In this document: piece after piece, positions 43,918 through 53,291 of the stretch
Position numbering within the stretch: the stretch's first letter is position 1
Layout of the letters: each line of letters opens with the position of its first letter
From: Acidobacteriota bacterium
GTDB taxonomy: Bacteria > Acidobacteriota > Holophagae > Acanthopleuribacterales > Acanthopleuribacteraceae
Direction of reading: 5' to 3'
Length of the DNA: 64,000 nucleotides
NCBI GenBank assembly: GCA_020637335.1
Contig: JACJWC010000003.1
Coordinates: forward strand, 1 to 64,000
Notes under the pieces: generated by a model
Told to the model about the DNA's origin: nothing
Seen by the model: only the letters and a program-made list of their open reading frames with translations
The model's database searches: none
Program-made: the position numbers and the translations under genes

Positions 43918-45585
43918 TCAGTACCCGACCGGCTCGGACAAGTTACGCGGATCCGTGGCTCCAAAAAGCAATCCATCCTTGACCATGATCGAGTTCGCAT
44001 CACCGAGAGACCAGCGGGTCGGTGTCAGCGATTGATGGCCCATTTTTTCCAGGATGCGTAACGTGTCGGGGCTTATCGCGAAGGATTCGTAAATAATGCG
44101 ATCGGGTAACCATTGATGGTGGAAACGCGGCATAGCAACCGCCTGGGCGATGTTCATGTCGTACTCGACACAGTTGAGAAAAACCTGGAAAACGGTCGTG
44201 ATGATGGTGGACCCACCAGGTGAACCCAAGACCAGGTACACCTTGCCATCGCGGGTCACGATGGTGGGGGTCATGGAACTCAACATGCGTTTGCCCGGTT
44301 GGATTTCATTGGCCTTCTCGCCGACCAAACCGTAGGAATTGGGTGTAAATGGTTTGATCGAGAAGTCATCCATTTCGTTATTGAGCAGGAAACCCGCACC
44401 TTGGACAACAATTTTGTTGCCATAGCCTGAATTCAAAGTGGTCGTACAGGCAACCGCATTGCCCTTTTCATCCATCACACTAAAGTGGGTCGTCTCCAAA
44501 CTTTCATGGACCTGCCCGTATTGGATGTCTTGGCTAATGCTGGCCTTTTGGGCATCAAAATCGCTAAAGCGCTGCTTGGCATAGGCCTTCGAGGTAAGTT
44601 CTTCAACGGGGATCTTCACAAAGTCCGGATCGCCGAGGTAGTACGCCCGGTCGGCATAAGCGCGGCGTTCCGCTTCGATCATGAGGTGAATCAGTTCAGC
44701 CGAACCAAACCCGGCTTTTTTGAGGTCGTAGGGCTCCAACATATTGAGCATGTTGATCAGGAGCACCCCTCCCGAAGAGGGCGGTGGCATACTCCAAATT
44801 TCCAGGCCGCGATAGGTGCCGTGAATCGCAGGGCGCCATTTGGACTTATAGTTCTTCAAATCTTCGAGACTGATCAAACCATTGCCGCGTTTCATTTCGG
44901 CAACGATGTGTTCAGCGTTGGGTCCTTGATAAAAGCCGGCTCGCCCTTTATCGGCAATAGCCTGGAGGGTTTGGGCCAAATCGGCTTGTTTCCAAAGCTC
45001 ACCAGCTTGGTAATTCGAGCCATCTGCTTTATAAAAACTGGCTTTGGAGCCCGGATAATTGGCCATTTCTTCATGTAACTCGGCGAATTGTTCGGCAATA
45101 TCGGGAGGCAGAGCAAAGCCGTCCTTGGCCAGTCGGATGGCCGGCGCGATGACATCCTTGAGGGGCATGGTTCCGTACTTTTCCAACGCGCTAATCAGAC
45201 CATCCACGCTTCCGGGCACGCCGCTGGATAAATGGGTTTTGCGCGAGAGTTGGGACTGGGCCTCACCCTTCTCGTTCAGGTACATATCGCGAGATGCAGC
45301 AGAAGGTGCGACTTCGCGAAAATCCAAGGTCACCACTTCCCCGCTGGCCAAGTGGATGACCATAAAACCACCGCCACCCAAATTACCGGCGGAGGGATAG
45401 GTGACGGCCAAAGCAAATCCGGTCGCAACGGCAGCATCAATGGCATTGCCGCCTTTCTTCATGATCTCAACCCCGGCCTGTGAAGCCAACGTCGATCGCG
45501 AAGTAACCATGCCGTGGGAACCTTGAACGGGAAACGGATGCTGCGCCCAGAGGGCCACACTCCACAGAATCAGAAGAAAACGCAA
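43918..45585 (-). CDS. ggt: Gamma-glutamyltranspeptidase
   Basis: 555 residues with a signal peptide (RFLLILWSVALWAQ). GGNAIDAAVATGFALAVTYP, NLGGGGFMVIHL and the autocleavage site ETTHFSVMDEKGNAV define the Ntn-hydrolase GGT; the nucleophile is T366. LGSPGGSTIITTVFQV near the C-terminus binds the gamma-glutamyl group. It hydrolyses or transfers the gamma-glutamyl unit of glutathione and similar compounds in the periplasm. ATG 45585 has GAGGT upstream. It lies between fmdB and rnd. A GCS2-type ligase that could make gamma-glutamyl products is 8 kb away, an association I note only in passing. Confidence 0.95.
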   Translation of the reverse strand: MRFLLILWSVALWAQHPFPVQGSHGMVTSRSTLASQAGVEIMKKGGNAIDAAVATGFALAVTYPSAGNLGGGGFMVIHLASGEVVTLDFREVAPSAASRDMYLNEKGEAQSQLSRKTHLSSGVPGSVDGLISALEKYGTMPLKDVIAPAIRLAKDGFALPPDIAEQFAELHEEMANYPGSKASFYKADGSNYQAGELWKQADLAQTLQAIADKGRAGFYQGPNAEHIVAEMKRGNGLISLEDLKNYKSKWRPAIHGTYRGLEIWSMPPPSSGGVLLINMLNMLEPYDLKKAGFGSAELIHLMIEAERRAYADRAYYLGDPDFVKIPVEELTSKAYAKQRFSDFDAQKASISQDIQYGQVHESLETTHFSVMDEKGNAVACTTTLNSGYGNKIVVQGAGFLLNNEMDDFSIKPFTPNSYGLVGEKANEIQPGKRMLSSMTPTIVTRDGKVYLVLGSPGGSTIITTVFQVFLNCVEYDMNIAQAVAMPRFHHQWLPDRIIYESFAISPDTLRILEKMGHQSLTPTRWSLGDANSIMVKDGLLFGATDPRNLSEPVGY

Positions 45586-45603
45586 AATACTACCTCGTGC
45601 TGT

Positions 45604-45831
45604 TTAATCGTCGAAGTGACAGGAGCCGGGTCCACGCGGATCACCACAACTGCCACACGGACCGGGTCCGCTATGAACGTGCCCTTTACCACCGGCCATG
45701 GCAAACGCTGAAACCAATTTGGTCACCGAAGTGGCTTGGCATTGCGGACAGGTAACGGATTCGCCCGATTCCCTGACCAAAAACTCAAATTTTTTGCCGC
45801 ATTCGCAGCATTTAAAATCAAATAAAGGCAT
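45604..45831 (-). CDS. FmdB-type zinc ribbon protein
   Basis: 75 residues. The start MPLFDFKCCECGKKFEFLV with a following TCPQC pair is the FmdB/putative regulatory zinc-ribbon family; four Cys bind zinc. The tail is rich in Gly, Cys and His (CGSCGDPRGPGSCHF), as is common in the family. Function is unknown; members often sit singly in operons with unrelated genes. GGGAGG precedes the ATG. It lies between the FrzS-like gene and ggt. Confidence 0.85.
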   Translation of the reverse strand: MPLFDFKCCECGKKFEFLVRESGESVTCPQCQATSVTKLVSAFAMAGGKGHVHSGPGPCGSCGDPRGPGSCHFDD

Positions 45832-45872
45832 ACATGCCTCCCTGTTCTAGCCAACACCGCCTCGCGGTGTGC

Positions 45873-48176
45873 TTATTCCTCAAAGGCTAACTCCTCGCTT
45901 GTGCCTTGAATTTCGCGGATACCGGTTTCCAAGACCTGCATGGCGCGGTCCAAGCGGTGTTTCAAGGTGTCATTCCCTAACTTAAGCCGATTGAGCTGTC
46001 GATCCAAATCCGCCTTTTCCTCGGCAATCTGTTTGAGCTTTTCGATTTCAACTTCGAGCCGGTCATTATCATTTGCCTTGGTCGCCAATTTGGCCTCAAG
46101 CTGTTGGCTCTTCTCTTTGTAATCGGATTCCATCGCCGATCGAGTGTCGTCCCAAATAGAACGTTCATTTTCGTGTTGGGTTTTAAGGTTGCTGATTTCG
46201 GTTTCCAGATTGCTGATCCGGTTGAGTGCTTCACTGAGCTTGCCTTGGAAAGTCTCTTTCTGTGAGGTCAAGCTCTCAATGGCCTTGATTTGCAATTCCA
46301 TTTCCTGATGATGGGCGCTTTCCTTCTGTTTCGCGGATGCCAGTAATTGGGCTTCCCGGTTTTCCCAATCGCCCTTGCGTTCGGCCAATTCGGATTGCGC
46401 CGCATGAAGTTCGCTTTCCAATTGCTCGATTTTGTCCTTGAGTTCGGACTTCTGAGCTGTAACGGATTTGATGTAATTTTCCCACTCTTTGTCATGGCTG
46501 GTTTTAAGATCGCCCAGCTGAGTTTTCAGTTCCGATTCAGTCGTTTTGTGGGCTGATTTCTCTTTGTCCAAGGCTTCCTGAAGCATTTCCACTTGGGTCT
46601 GAAGCTTGGCTTTGTCTTTGGTCCATTCGGCGTCCTGGGTTTCCAGCTGATTCTTTAAGCGGTCAATTTCAGTCTGGTTTTGTTGTTCCAGTTCTTCCAG
46701 GCGGTTGTTGAATTCTTCACTGAGTCGATCCAGCGCTTCTTGGAGTTTTTGCGCTTCCTCTTGAGCTTCAGACAGTTGGTTTTTATGTGTCGTTTTGAGT
46801 TGGACCAGTTCGGAGTTGGCATCTTCCAAATGGAGTTGTAGCGCTTCTTTATCGCGTTCCAGATGATCGATCTGTTTATTGAGTTCGGCTTCCTTTTCGC
46901 TGAAACGTCGGGCGAACTGAACTTCGGCACTGGACATGGCGGCCCGGTGTTCCTGTTCCTTGCGACTTAAATCTTCTTGCAAGCGTTCTGTTTGTTTCTC
47001 AAGTTGGCGTACCTGAGTCATCAGGGCTTCGACTTCACTTGCATTGTTTTCATGGCCTTCACGGGCATCTTTGAGCAGGTTTTCCAGTTCGCGATTGTTT
47101 TTGCGCGCTGATTCCAGAGCGCTCTCCAACTCACGCAATTCCTCGTGGGCAGATGCGATCCGATTGGAGGCGACCTTCTCGTTTTCTGACATTTTGGCTT
47201 TAAGCGATTTAAGCTCCTGCTGCGCCTTCTCAGCTTCGGAGAGGGCTTGTTTCAAATCGCGTTCTAAACAGGCCGACTTGTTTTGGCCCTCGGTTTGATT
47301 TTTTTGCAGGGCCGCCAGCTGGTTTTCCAGGCCTTCCTTTTCCTTGATGACTTGGCTTAAGTTCTGAGCTTGTTGGCTGGCAACCTGTTCGGCTTCGTGA
47401 ATGCGGGACTCTCTCTGCTCAAGTGCCTTTTGCGTTTCTGCCAGCTTTTGGGTGAGTTCTTTATGTTCGTCTGTTAGACCCTGCTTCAAGGATTGTTCAT
47501 TAACAAACTTTTTGAGCTCTTGTTTTTTATCTTCCAGTTCCTTGCTCAGCAACTGGTTCTTTTTCTCCATTTCGCCCAGTTGTTTCATCATGGGCTTAAA
47601 GGCCGCAAGCTCCTTGCGCAGATACTCGAGTTCCCGGTCCTTTTCGGCCAATTCATCAGTATTGGAAGCTTCTTTTTCTTCAAATTTAGGCGCGGGAGTT
47701 TCCATGGTCTGAGATTCTGGAAAGGGTTTGATATCCAGGTCCGGATCATCAAAGGCAAAAATTTCGGAAAGGTCCTGATACTCGTTTTCCTTGCCCTTGC
47801 CTTGGAGCCCCAAATACTGCTTAAAAATTTTATTGAGCTTGTCTTCCCCCACAGGCTTTTTTAAGTACTCATCAGCGCGCCAACTGAATTTCATGTTTTT
47901 GAGGAATTCGTCCTCGCTGGCTTCCGCCGAAACGATCACGACGGGAATTTGCGCGGTATTATCGGCTTCACGCAAACGCTTGCAGACCATGTAGCCGTTC
48001 ATGTCTTCAATTTCCAGGCAGAGAATGACCAGATCCGGGGCCTTGTTTTTGGCTTGATCCAAGCCGCCTTTGCCCGTCAATTCATTAAAGACCGCAATAT
48101 CATGTGGCCGTGCCGCAGAGTTCAGCCGTTTGAGAAATTTGGGGTCGGAATCGATCACCAAAATTGATTTGGACAT
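45873..48176 (-). CDS. FrzS-like pseudoreceiver/coiled-coil protein
   Basis: 767 residues. The receiver domain (1-120: KSILVIDSDPKFLKRLNS, then PDLVILCLEIEDMNGYMVC, then IPVVIVSAEAS, then ADEYLKKPV) has a Cys (C53) where the phosphoacceptor Asp should be, while the KPV lysine remains, so it is a pseudoreceiver. An acidic linker (about 125-190) leads to about 560 residues of nearly continuous heptad coiled coil. This order, the GKGGLDQA and MNGYMVCKRL segments and the altered phospho-site closely recall FrzS of Myxococcus, which moves between cell poles and drives type IV pilus motility. By inference it organises polarity or motility here. AGGAGG lies upstream of ATG 48176 and a TATAAT at 48292-48297. 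It leads the fmdB-ggt-rnd chain. Confidence 0.8.
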   Translation of the reverse strand: MSKSILVIDSDPKFLKRLNSAARPHDIAVFNELTGKGGLDQAKNKAPDLVILCLEIEDMNGYMVCKRLREADNTAQIPVVIVSAEASEDEFLKNMKFSWRADEYLKKPVGEDKLNKIFKQYLGLQGKGKENEYQDLSEIFAFDDPDLDIKPFPESQTMETPAPKFEEKEASNTDELAEKDRELEYLRKELAAFKPMMKQLGEMEKKNQLLSKELEDKKQELKKFVNEQSLKQGLTDEHKELTQKLAETQKALEQRESRIHEAEQVASQQAQNLSQVIKEKEGLENQLAALQKNQTEGQNKSACLERDLKQALSEAEKAQQELKSLKAKMSENEKVASNRIASAHEELRELESALESARKNNRELENLLKDAREGHENNASEVEALMTQVRQLEKQTERLQEDLSRKEQEHRAAMSSAEVQFARRFSEKEAELNKQIDHLERDKEALQLHLEDANSELVQLKTTHKNQLSEAQEEAQKLQEALDRLSEEFNNRLEELEQQNQTEIDRLKNQLETQDAEWTKDKAKLQTQVEMLQEALDKEKSAHKTTESELKTQLGDLKTSHDKEWENYIKSVTAQKSELKDKIEQLESELHAAQSELAERKGDWENREAQLLASAKQKESAHHQEMELQIKAIESLTSQKETFQGKLSEALNRISNLETEISNLKTQHENERSIWDDTRSAMESDYKEKSQQLEAKLATKANDNDRLEVEIEKLKQIAEEKADLDRQLNRLKLGNDTLKHRLDRAMQVLETGIREIQGTSEELAFEE

Positions 48177-48291
48177 GCCCCACCTTCCTCCTAAAAAAAC
48201 CGACCCTAGCGAGACCAAGCCCTAACCTGAAGGGATTCCTGCAATTCTTAAAAAGAAGCAGTGATCCTGCTTGTCCCTGCGAGCTGCCCCC

Positions 48292-48297
48292 ATTATA
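48292..48297 (-). promoter_or_regulatory. Candidate -10 box of the FrzS-like operon
   Basis: A perfect TATAAT on the minus strand lies about 115 bases before the start codon. The -35 region (TTTTGG at 17-base spacing) is poor, so the promoter may be weak or activator-dependent. Confidence 0.45.
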
Positions 48298-48331
48298 AAC
48301 ACAAGCTATTGGTTCCAAAAGACAACAAGCT

Positions 48332-49888
48332 TCACTTTTTCCAGCGGATTTCGTAGAGGTCGTGTCGCCGGTCTTTCAGGTTCTGAACGGTTCCTTCATG
48401 ACGTGCAATACGAATGTGCGACGGGTGCAGATCGGCGAGGCAAATCATCTCCACATTTGGCGTGGTATCGGCTGCAATGCCATCGCGTGAAAAGGGGAAG
48501 TCACATGGCGTTAAAATGCAGGATTGGGCGTACTGGATATCCATGTTGTGCACGCTGGGTAAATTGCCAACATTGCCAGCCAAAACCACATAACACTGAT
48601 TCTCCACAGCCCGGGCCTGGGCGCAATAACGCACCCGCAAGTAGGCTTGGCGTTCATCCGTACAAAAGGGCACAAATAAAATGAAAGCACCCTGATTGAC
48701 CAAGTGCCGGGCCAACTCGGGAAATTCGGCATCGTAACAAATCAACACACCGATCGGACCGCAATCGGTTTGAATGGTGTGCAACTCATCGCCGCCTTGG
48801 ATATTCCACCAACTGCGTTCGCTGGGTGTCGGATGGATTTTGGATTGGGTATGCACCGACCCATCGCGCAGAAACACATAGGCCACATTTTGGACTTCAT
48901 TGCCTTCGACATGGGTCGGCAACGAACCGCCAATAATGTTCACGTTGTAGCGAATAGCAAGGGATTGCATAAAGGGCACAAACTGCTGGGCATAATGGGT
49001 CAGCGCCTCAATCGCTTCTCGGGGCCCTAAGTTTTCTGGCTCCATGGATAGCAATTGCAAGGTGAACAGCTCAGGGAAAACAGCAAAATCGGCCCGATAA
49101 TCCGCGACCACATCGACAAAATATTCCACATAGGTCTTGAACTGGTCCCAGTTTTCAATACGTCGTTGATGGTACTGGATCGCGGCCACCCGGACCGTGT
49201 CCGGTAAGCGACCGGTGGGGGTGCGATTCGGCTCAGTGGCAGAGAGGACCAATGGGTTCTCCCAGACCATGAGGGCCGCATAACCCATAGATTCCTTGTC
49301 AAACGGCAGGTAGTCGGGCATTAAACGCAAGAACTTGAATCCATTGGCCAGTTGAAAGGTCAAGACCGCATCGCGGACTTTTCGCGCATGAACGGCTTCG
49401 ACGTATTTTTCAGCGGTACCAAACTGTTTGATGCGTCGCGAAAGGCCCGGTAAGCGTCCGCCAAATACAATGCCCTTTAATTTGAGGTTCTTGCACAGTT
49501 TCTTGCGCTCCTCATACAGCCGCTTGCCAATGCGCCAGCCCCGCACGTGGGGATCCACACACACTTCCATGCCGTAGAGGTAATCGCCATCGGGATCATG
49601 GGTCGAGCCATAACCGTAGCCGGTGATTTCTTTCCATTTGTGGGGCACCAGCGCCATTTGGCCATCGACGCGAAAAGTCGCGCAGTAACCCACAATCACG
49701 TCTTGGTAAATGGCGACAAACTGACCCTGGGGGAAATGGTTGATTTGGCCGCGCAACATATCGAGCTTGTAGGGCGGCATGTTGGGGTAAACCCGTTCGG
49801 TCAATGCATAAATTTCGGGCACATCCTGCATGGTTGCGCAACGTACCAGGAGCTGGGGCCTTACCAATTTACCTTTTGGGGATTTCAT
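48332..49888 (-). CDS. GNAT-nitrilase fusion protein
   Basis: 518 residues. An N-terminal GNAT acetyltransferase (about 14-225; YGMEVCVDPHVRGWRIGKRL is the acetyl-CoA loop region) is fused to a carbon-nitrogen hydrolase (about 232-510) with the E-K-C triad in FAVFPELFTLQLL, SKIHPTPSERSWW and GVLICYDAEFPEL. Such fusions are widespread and annotated only as bifunctional GNAT/nitrilase. The pair could acetylate one amine and cleave another amide, but the substrate is unknown. ATG 49888 has GAAAGG upstream. It is transcribed divergently from the four-gene amidoligase cluster with 113 bases between, so it may share its regulation. Confidence 0.9.
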   Translation of the reverse strand: MKSPKGKLVRPQLLVRCATMQDVPEIYALTERVYPNMPPYKLDMLRGQINHFPQGQFVAIYQDVIVGYCATFRVDGQMALVPHKWKEITGYGYGSTHDPDGDYLYGMEVCVDPHVRGWRIGKRLYEERKKLCKNLKLKGIVFGGRLPGLSRRIKQFGTAEKYVEAVHARKVRDAVLTFQLANGFKFLRLMPDYLPFDKESMGYAALMVWENPLVLSATEPNRTPTGRLPDTVRVAAIQYHQRRIENWDQFKTYVEYFVDVVADYRADFAVFPELFTLQLLSMEPENLGPREAIEALTHYAQQFVPFMQSLAIRYNVNIIGGSLPTHVEGNEVQNVAYVFLRDGSVHTQSKIHPTPSERSWWNIQGGDELHTIQTDCGPIGVLICYDAEFPELARHLVNQGAFILFVPFCTDERQAYLRVRYCAQARAVENQCYVVLAGNVGNLPSVHNMDIQYAQSCILTPCDFPFSRDGIAADTTPNVEMICLADLHPSHIRIARHEGTVQNLKDRRHDLYEIRWKK

Positions 49889-50001
49889 AAAGCGCCTTTC
49901 CGTTTTTAGGAAGTTTAACAGGTAGCGGGCGAAATGCCATCAGCAGCAATTGACCCCAATTCGCGGCTAGGCTAGTCTGAGTGCCATTTTGGAGGTCAAA
50001 C

Positions 50002-51102
50002 ATGCAACCAACCTCAGAAGCAATACCTGTTCGAACTTTGCCATCTGGCCATGTGCTGACCGTAAGAAGTTTTCGATTTTCTGGATGTTCCGTTGAGGCA
50101 CCGCGTGTCTATATCCAGGCTGGCGTGCACGGTACAGAGGTTCAAGGGACCGCAGTGGTCGCCCAACTCCTCGCAGAGCTGTCAAACTTGCCGCAGGATT
50201 CGATTCTTGGCGAAATTGTATTGGTCCCCAATGCCAACCCCCACGGCCTGAACAGCAAATCCGGAGAACATACCGTGGGTCCTTTTGATCCAGCTACAGG
50301 TCTCAATTGGAACCGCGCCTACAGCGATCTTTCGAGTCTTGAACCGCCAAAAGGCTCCAGCGTATCTGCTTACAAAACTTTACTGGTCAATCGGTTGGAG
50401 GAGATGTGGTCCAAAAAATCCGCTTCCTGTAGCGCCATGCAACGCCATGCTTTCAGTTTGCAGCGTATGGCTCAAAGGGCGGATATCGTCCTGGACCTGC
50501 ACACATCAGCGCGGGGAAACCGTTATGTTTACGGACCCGCCTATGCCCAAACTGCCATGGCCCAATTGAATGTGACTGATTTCATTACCTTAAGCGGGCG
50601 TTGCGATGGTGCTTTGGACGAAGCCATCAGTTGCCCATGGATCCGCCACCGGGCCCGCTTAGGCAGCGACTCGGAAATGCCATTTGGTTTGACTTTGGAA
50701 CTCGGTGACCAGGAGCAGATCGACCTGGAAGAAGCCAAACGCGATGCGCAAGGCATCCTAAGTCTCTTGAGGCTGAACGGGGTTTTGACGGGCCCGCCCC
50801 AGCCACTTTTCCAATCTTTTCACGTGGCCAGTGACCAGAATTTCCATCCGGTCTATGCACCTTCCGGCGGTTTATTCCAATTCGAGGTGCAGCCGGGAAG
50901 CTCGGTCCGAGCCGGCGACCGGATGGGCACGCTCCTGCGTTTGGATGGTGCCCATCCGCAATTGGAACCGGTTCACGCCCCCAAAGCGGGCCGGGTCTTA
51001 ACCCAATATCCCTCGGCCATCTGTCACCAAGGCGTTGAACTGTATAAAATCTTGGGTCCCTGCGAAGTCCTATCTTTTGTGGTGGAATCCCCCTTAAAAT
51101 GA
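50002..51102 (+). CDS. AspA/AstE-type zinc hydrolase (M14-like)
   Basis: 366 residues. IQAGVHGTEVQGTAV supplies zinc ligands H43 and E46, VLDLHTSARGNRYVYGP gives H167, and FGLTLELGD gives a likely catalytic E233. NANPHGLN is also typical of the succinylglutamate desuccinylase/aspartoacylase family. A C-terminal lipoyl-like sandwich (about 275-366; VYAPSGGLFQFEVQPGSSV) follows. Such enzymes remove an acyl group from an amino acid or open a C-terminal peptide bond. GGAGG before ATG 50002 fixes the start. It is first of four tightly packed genes with a C39-like peptidase, an ATP-grasp ligase and GCS2, suggesting it matures or degrades their product. Confidence 0.85.
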   Translation: MQPTSEAIPVRTLPSGHVLTVRSFRFSGCSVEAPRVYIQAGVHGTEVQGTAVVAQLLAELSNLPQDSILGEIVLVPNANPHGLNSKSGEHTVGPFDPATGLNWNRAYSDLSSLEPPKGSSVSAYKTLLVNRLEEMWSKKSASCSAMQRHAFSLQRMAQRADIVLDLHTSARGNRYVYGPAYAQTAMAQLNVTDFITLSGRCDGALDEAISCPWIRHRARLGSDSEMPFGLTLELGDQEQIDLEEAKRDAQGILSLLRLNGVLTGPPQPLFQSFHVASDQNFHPVYAPSGGLFQFEVQPGSSVRAGDRMGTLLRLDGAHPQLEPVHAPKAGRVLTQYPSAICHQGVELYKILGPCEVLSFVVESPLK

Positions 51103-51119
51103 CAGTTGAGGAGTGGGCC

Positions 51120-51827
51120 ATGGTTTTGCGTGAACTCCAATTGGAAATCGTTAACCAACCGACGGATACCACTTGCGGTCCAACCTGTTTGCACGCGCTT
51201 TACGACTACTATGATCGGCCCCTTCCGCTCGATCAAATTATTGCTGAAATCCCAGCCTTGGAACTCGGTGGAACCTTGGCAGTTCATCTGGCCAATCACG
51301 CTATGAGACGCGGTTTTTCGGCCACCATTTATACCTATAATCTACAAATTTTTGATCCGACCTGGTTTCATCCGAACCCGCAACCGCTTGCTGAAAAGCT
51401 TAAAGCACAAGCCGCAGCTAAACCTGAGCCCAAACTCAAATTGGCGACCCAGGCCTACCTGGACTTCCTCGAACTGGGGGGGCAAGTCAAATACGAAGAT
51501 TTAACACCGCCTATGATTCGCAAGATCCTTGAACAGGACCACCCCATTCTGACCGGTCTTTCTTCGACGTTTCTTTACCGCAGTCAACGCGAAATTGAGG
51601 CAACCTGTGCCGATGACGATATTGCCGGCTATCCGTGTGGCCATTTTGTGGTGTTGTGCGGGTACCATCGCCAAGACAAAACGGTGAAGGTGGCTGATCC
51701 TTCCAGTCCCAACCCGTTTAGTCCCAGTCCTTATTACTTTATTCCGATCAACCGCTTGGTCGGTGCGATATATTTGGGCGTGTTAACTTATGATGCCAAT
51801 ATGTTGATTCTTCAGCCGCGAAGATAG
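51120..51827 (+). CDS. C39-like cysteine peptidase
   Basis: 235 residues. NQPTDTTCGPTCLHALYDYY has the oxyanion Gln13 and nucleophile C19 of C39-type papain-fold peptidases, GHFVVLCGY gives H175, and VADPSSPNP gives D193. C39 enzymes typically cut leader peptides after double glycine, but no transporter is fused here, so this is a free-standing relative. ATG 51120 is chosen because GAGGAG lies 6 bases upstream; an earlier ATG at 51099 overlaps the preceding stop (ATGA) but lacks a ribosome site. It lies 6 bases before the ATP-grasp gene, implying joint translation. It probably trims or transfers a peptide-like substrate made by the adjacent ligases. Confidence 0.8.
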   Translation: MVLRELQLEIVNQPTDTTCGPTCLHALYDYYDRPLPLDQIIAEIPALELGGTLAVHLANHAMRRGFSATIYTYNLQIFDPTWFHPNPQPLAEKLKAQAAAKPEPKLKLATQAYLDFLELGGQVKYEDLTPPMIRKILEQDHPILTGLSSTFLYRSQREIEATCADDDIAGYPCGHFVVLCGYHRQDKTVKVADPSSPNPFSPSPYYFIPINRLVGAIYLGVLTYDANMLILQPRR

Positions 51828-51833
51828 GAGTTT

Positions 51834-53291
51834 ATGAAGATCTATTTCGTTTCCAATTTCCCTGACATTTGGCCCAAGGATTTTGATCCGAACGTTGTGC
51901 ACTTAACGGCACGTGAATACATCATGAAACCCGACTTGGTGCGTGAAAAACACGCCAAGGTCTATAACCTCTGCAACACGGTTAAATACCAGAGTTTGGG
52001 TTATTACGTCTCGCTTCTGGCAGAGGCACGTGGACATCGGCCCCTGCCCAACATTGCGACCATTCAGGACTTCAACTCGCAACGAACCATCAAGTATCTC
52101 GCCGGATCCATTCAAGACTTAATCCAAGAAAAATTGAGCCATATTCAGACAAACGATTTTGTTTTGAGCATCTACTTTGGACGAAACGTAGCCAAGCATT
52201 ATGACCGTTTGTGCTCCCAATTGTACGGCTTGTTCCCGGCCCCCTTGATGCGCGCCCATTTTCGCAAGGAAAAACAGTGGAAAATTAGCGAATTGAAACC
52301 GATCAGTATTCGCGATGTACCCCCCGAGCACCACGAGTTCTTAACCCGCTCTGCCGTCGAGTTTTTTGGTGGTAAACGGCTCGGCACCATCGTGAACCAA
52401 ACCAAATGGCGTTACGACCTGGCCATCCTGCACAATCCGCAGGAGAAACACCCACCTTCAGATAACAAAGCGCTCAAACAGTTTGTCAAAGCAGGCGCGC
52501 GTTTGGGTATTCGGGTCGAGATGATTGAAAAAAGCGATTTTTCGCGCCTGGCCGAATTCGATGCGTTGTTCATTCGAGAAACCACGCAGGTCAACCACCA
52601 TACCTTCACCTTCGCCCGTCGCGCACAATCGGAAGGTTTGATTGTTATGGACGATCCAGAATCGATCCTGCGCTGCACCAACAAAGTCTATTTGGCTGAG
52701 TTACTGGCCCGCCACAAGATCCCAACCCCCAAAACGGTGGTAGTGCACCGCGGCAATACCGCACAAATTGCCGAGGAAATTGGTTTTCCGTGTATCCTTA
52801 AACAGCCAGATAGCAGTTTTTCGCAAGGGGTTTTTAAGGCCGAAGATCCCGCAAGCTTGGAAACCAAACTGGAACTGCTATTCGACAGCTCCGAATTGGT
52901 CATCGCGCAAGAGTTCATGCCGACCGATTTCGATTGGCGAATTGGAGTTATCAACCGCAAGGCCTTTTACGCCTGCAAATACTACATGGCTGGCAAGCAC
53001 TGGCAGATCATCAAGCAAGGCAAAAAAGGCTTCAACTACGGTCGGTTTGAAACCATACCCGTTGCCTGGGCGCCCAAAAACATCGTGCAAGTCGCTACCA
53101 AGGCGGCCAATCTCATCGGCGATGGACTCTATGGGGTTGATATCAAAGCCTATAACGGCAAACCGTACCTGATTGAAATCAATGATAATCCAAGCCTGGA
53201 CGCCGATGTCGAGGACCAAGTCCTGAAAGACGGACTTTACGACACCATCATGGGCGATTTTCTGCGCCGAATTGAGGAGAAAAAAAGTTGA
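51834..53291 (+). CDS. RLAN-domain RimK-like ATP-grasp ligase
   Basis: 485 residues. The N-terminal half (about 1-190) matches the RLAN domain that precedes some RimK-like enzymes (KIYFVSNFPDIWP, then YNLCNTVKYQSLGYYVSLL). The ATP-grasp part (about 205-485) carries KVYLAELLARHKIPTPKTVV, FPCILKQPDSSFSQGVF, VIAQEFMPTDFDWRIGV and the metal-binding LYGVDIKAYNG and LIEINDNPS. RimK relatives join amino acids, often glutamate, to a carboxyl end using ATP through an acyl-phosphate. The acceptor here is unknown. AGGAG precedes ATG 51834. The stop overlaps the GCS2 start. Its position between a C39-like peptidase and GCS2 marks it as part of a small-peptide amidoligase pathway. Confidence 0.88.
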   Translation: MKIYFVSNFPDIWPKDFDPNVVHLTAREYIMKPDLVREKHAKVYNLCNTVKYQSLGYYVSLLAEARGHRPLPNIATIQDFNSQRTIKYLAGSIQDLIQEKLSHIQTNDFVLSIYFGRNVAKHYDRLCSQLYGLFPAPLMRAHFRKEKQWKISELKPISIRDVPPEHHEFLTRSAVEFFGGKRLGTIVNQTKWRYDLAILHNPQEKHPPSDNKALKQFVKAGARLGIRVEMIEKSDFSRLAEFDALFIRETTQVNHHTFTFARRAQSEGLIVMDDPESILRCTNKVYLAELLARHKIPTPKTVVVHRGNTAQIAEEIGFPCILKQPDSSFSQGVFKAEDPASLETKLELLFDSSELVIAQEFMPTDFDWRIGVINRKAFYACKYYMAGKHWQIIKQGKKGFNYGRFETIPVAWAPKNIVQVATKAANLIGDGLYGVDIKAYNGKPYLIEINDNPSLDADVEDQVLKDGLYDTIMGDFLRRIEEKKS

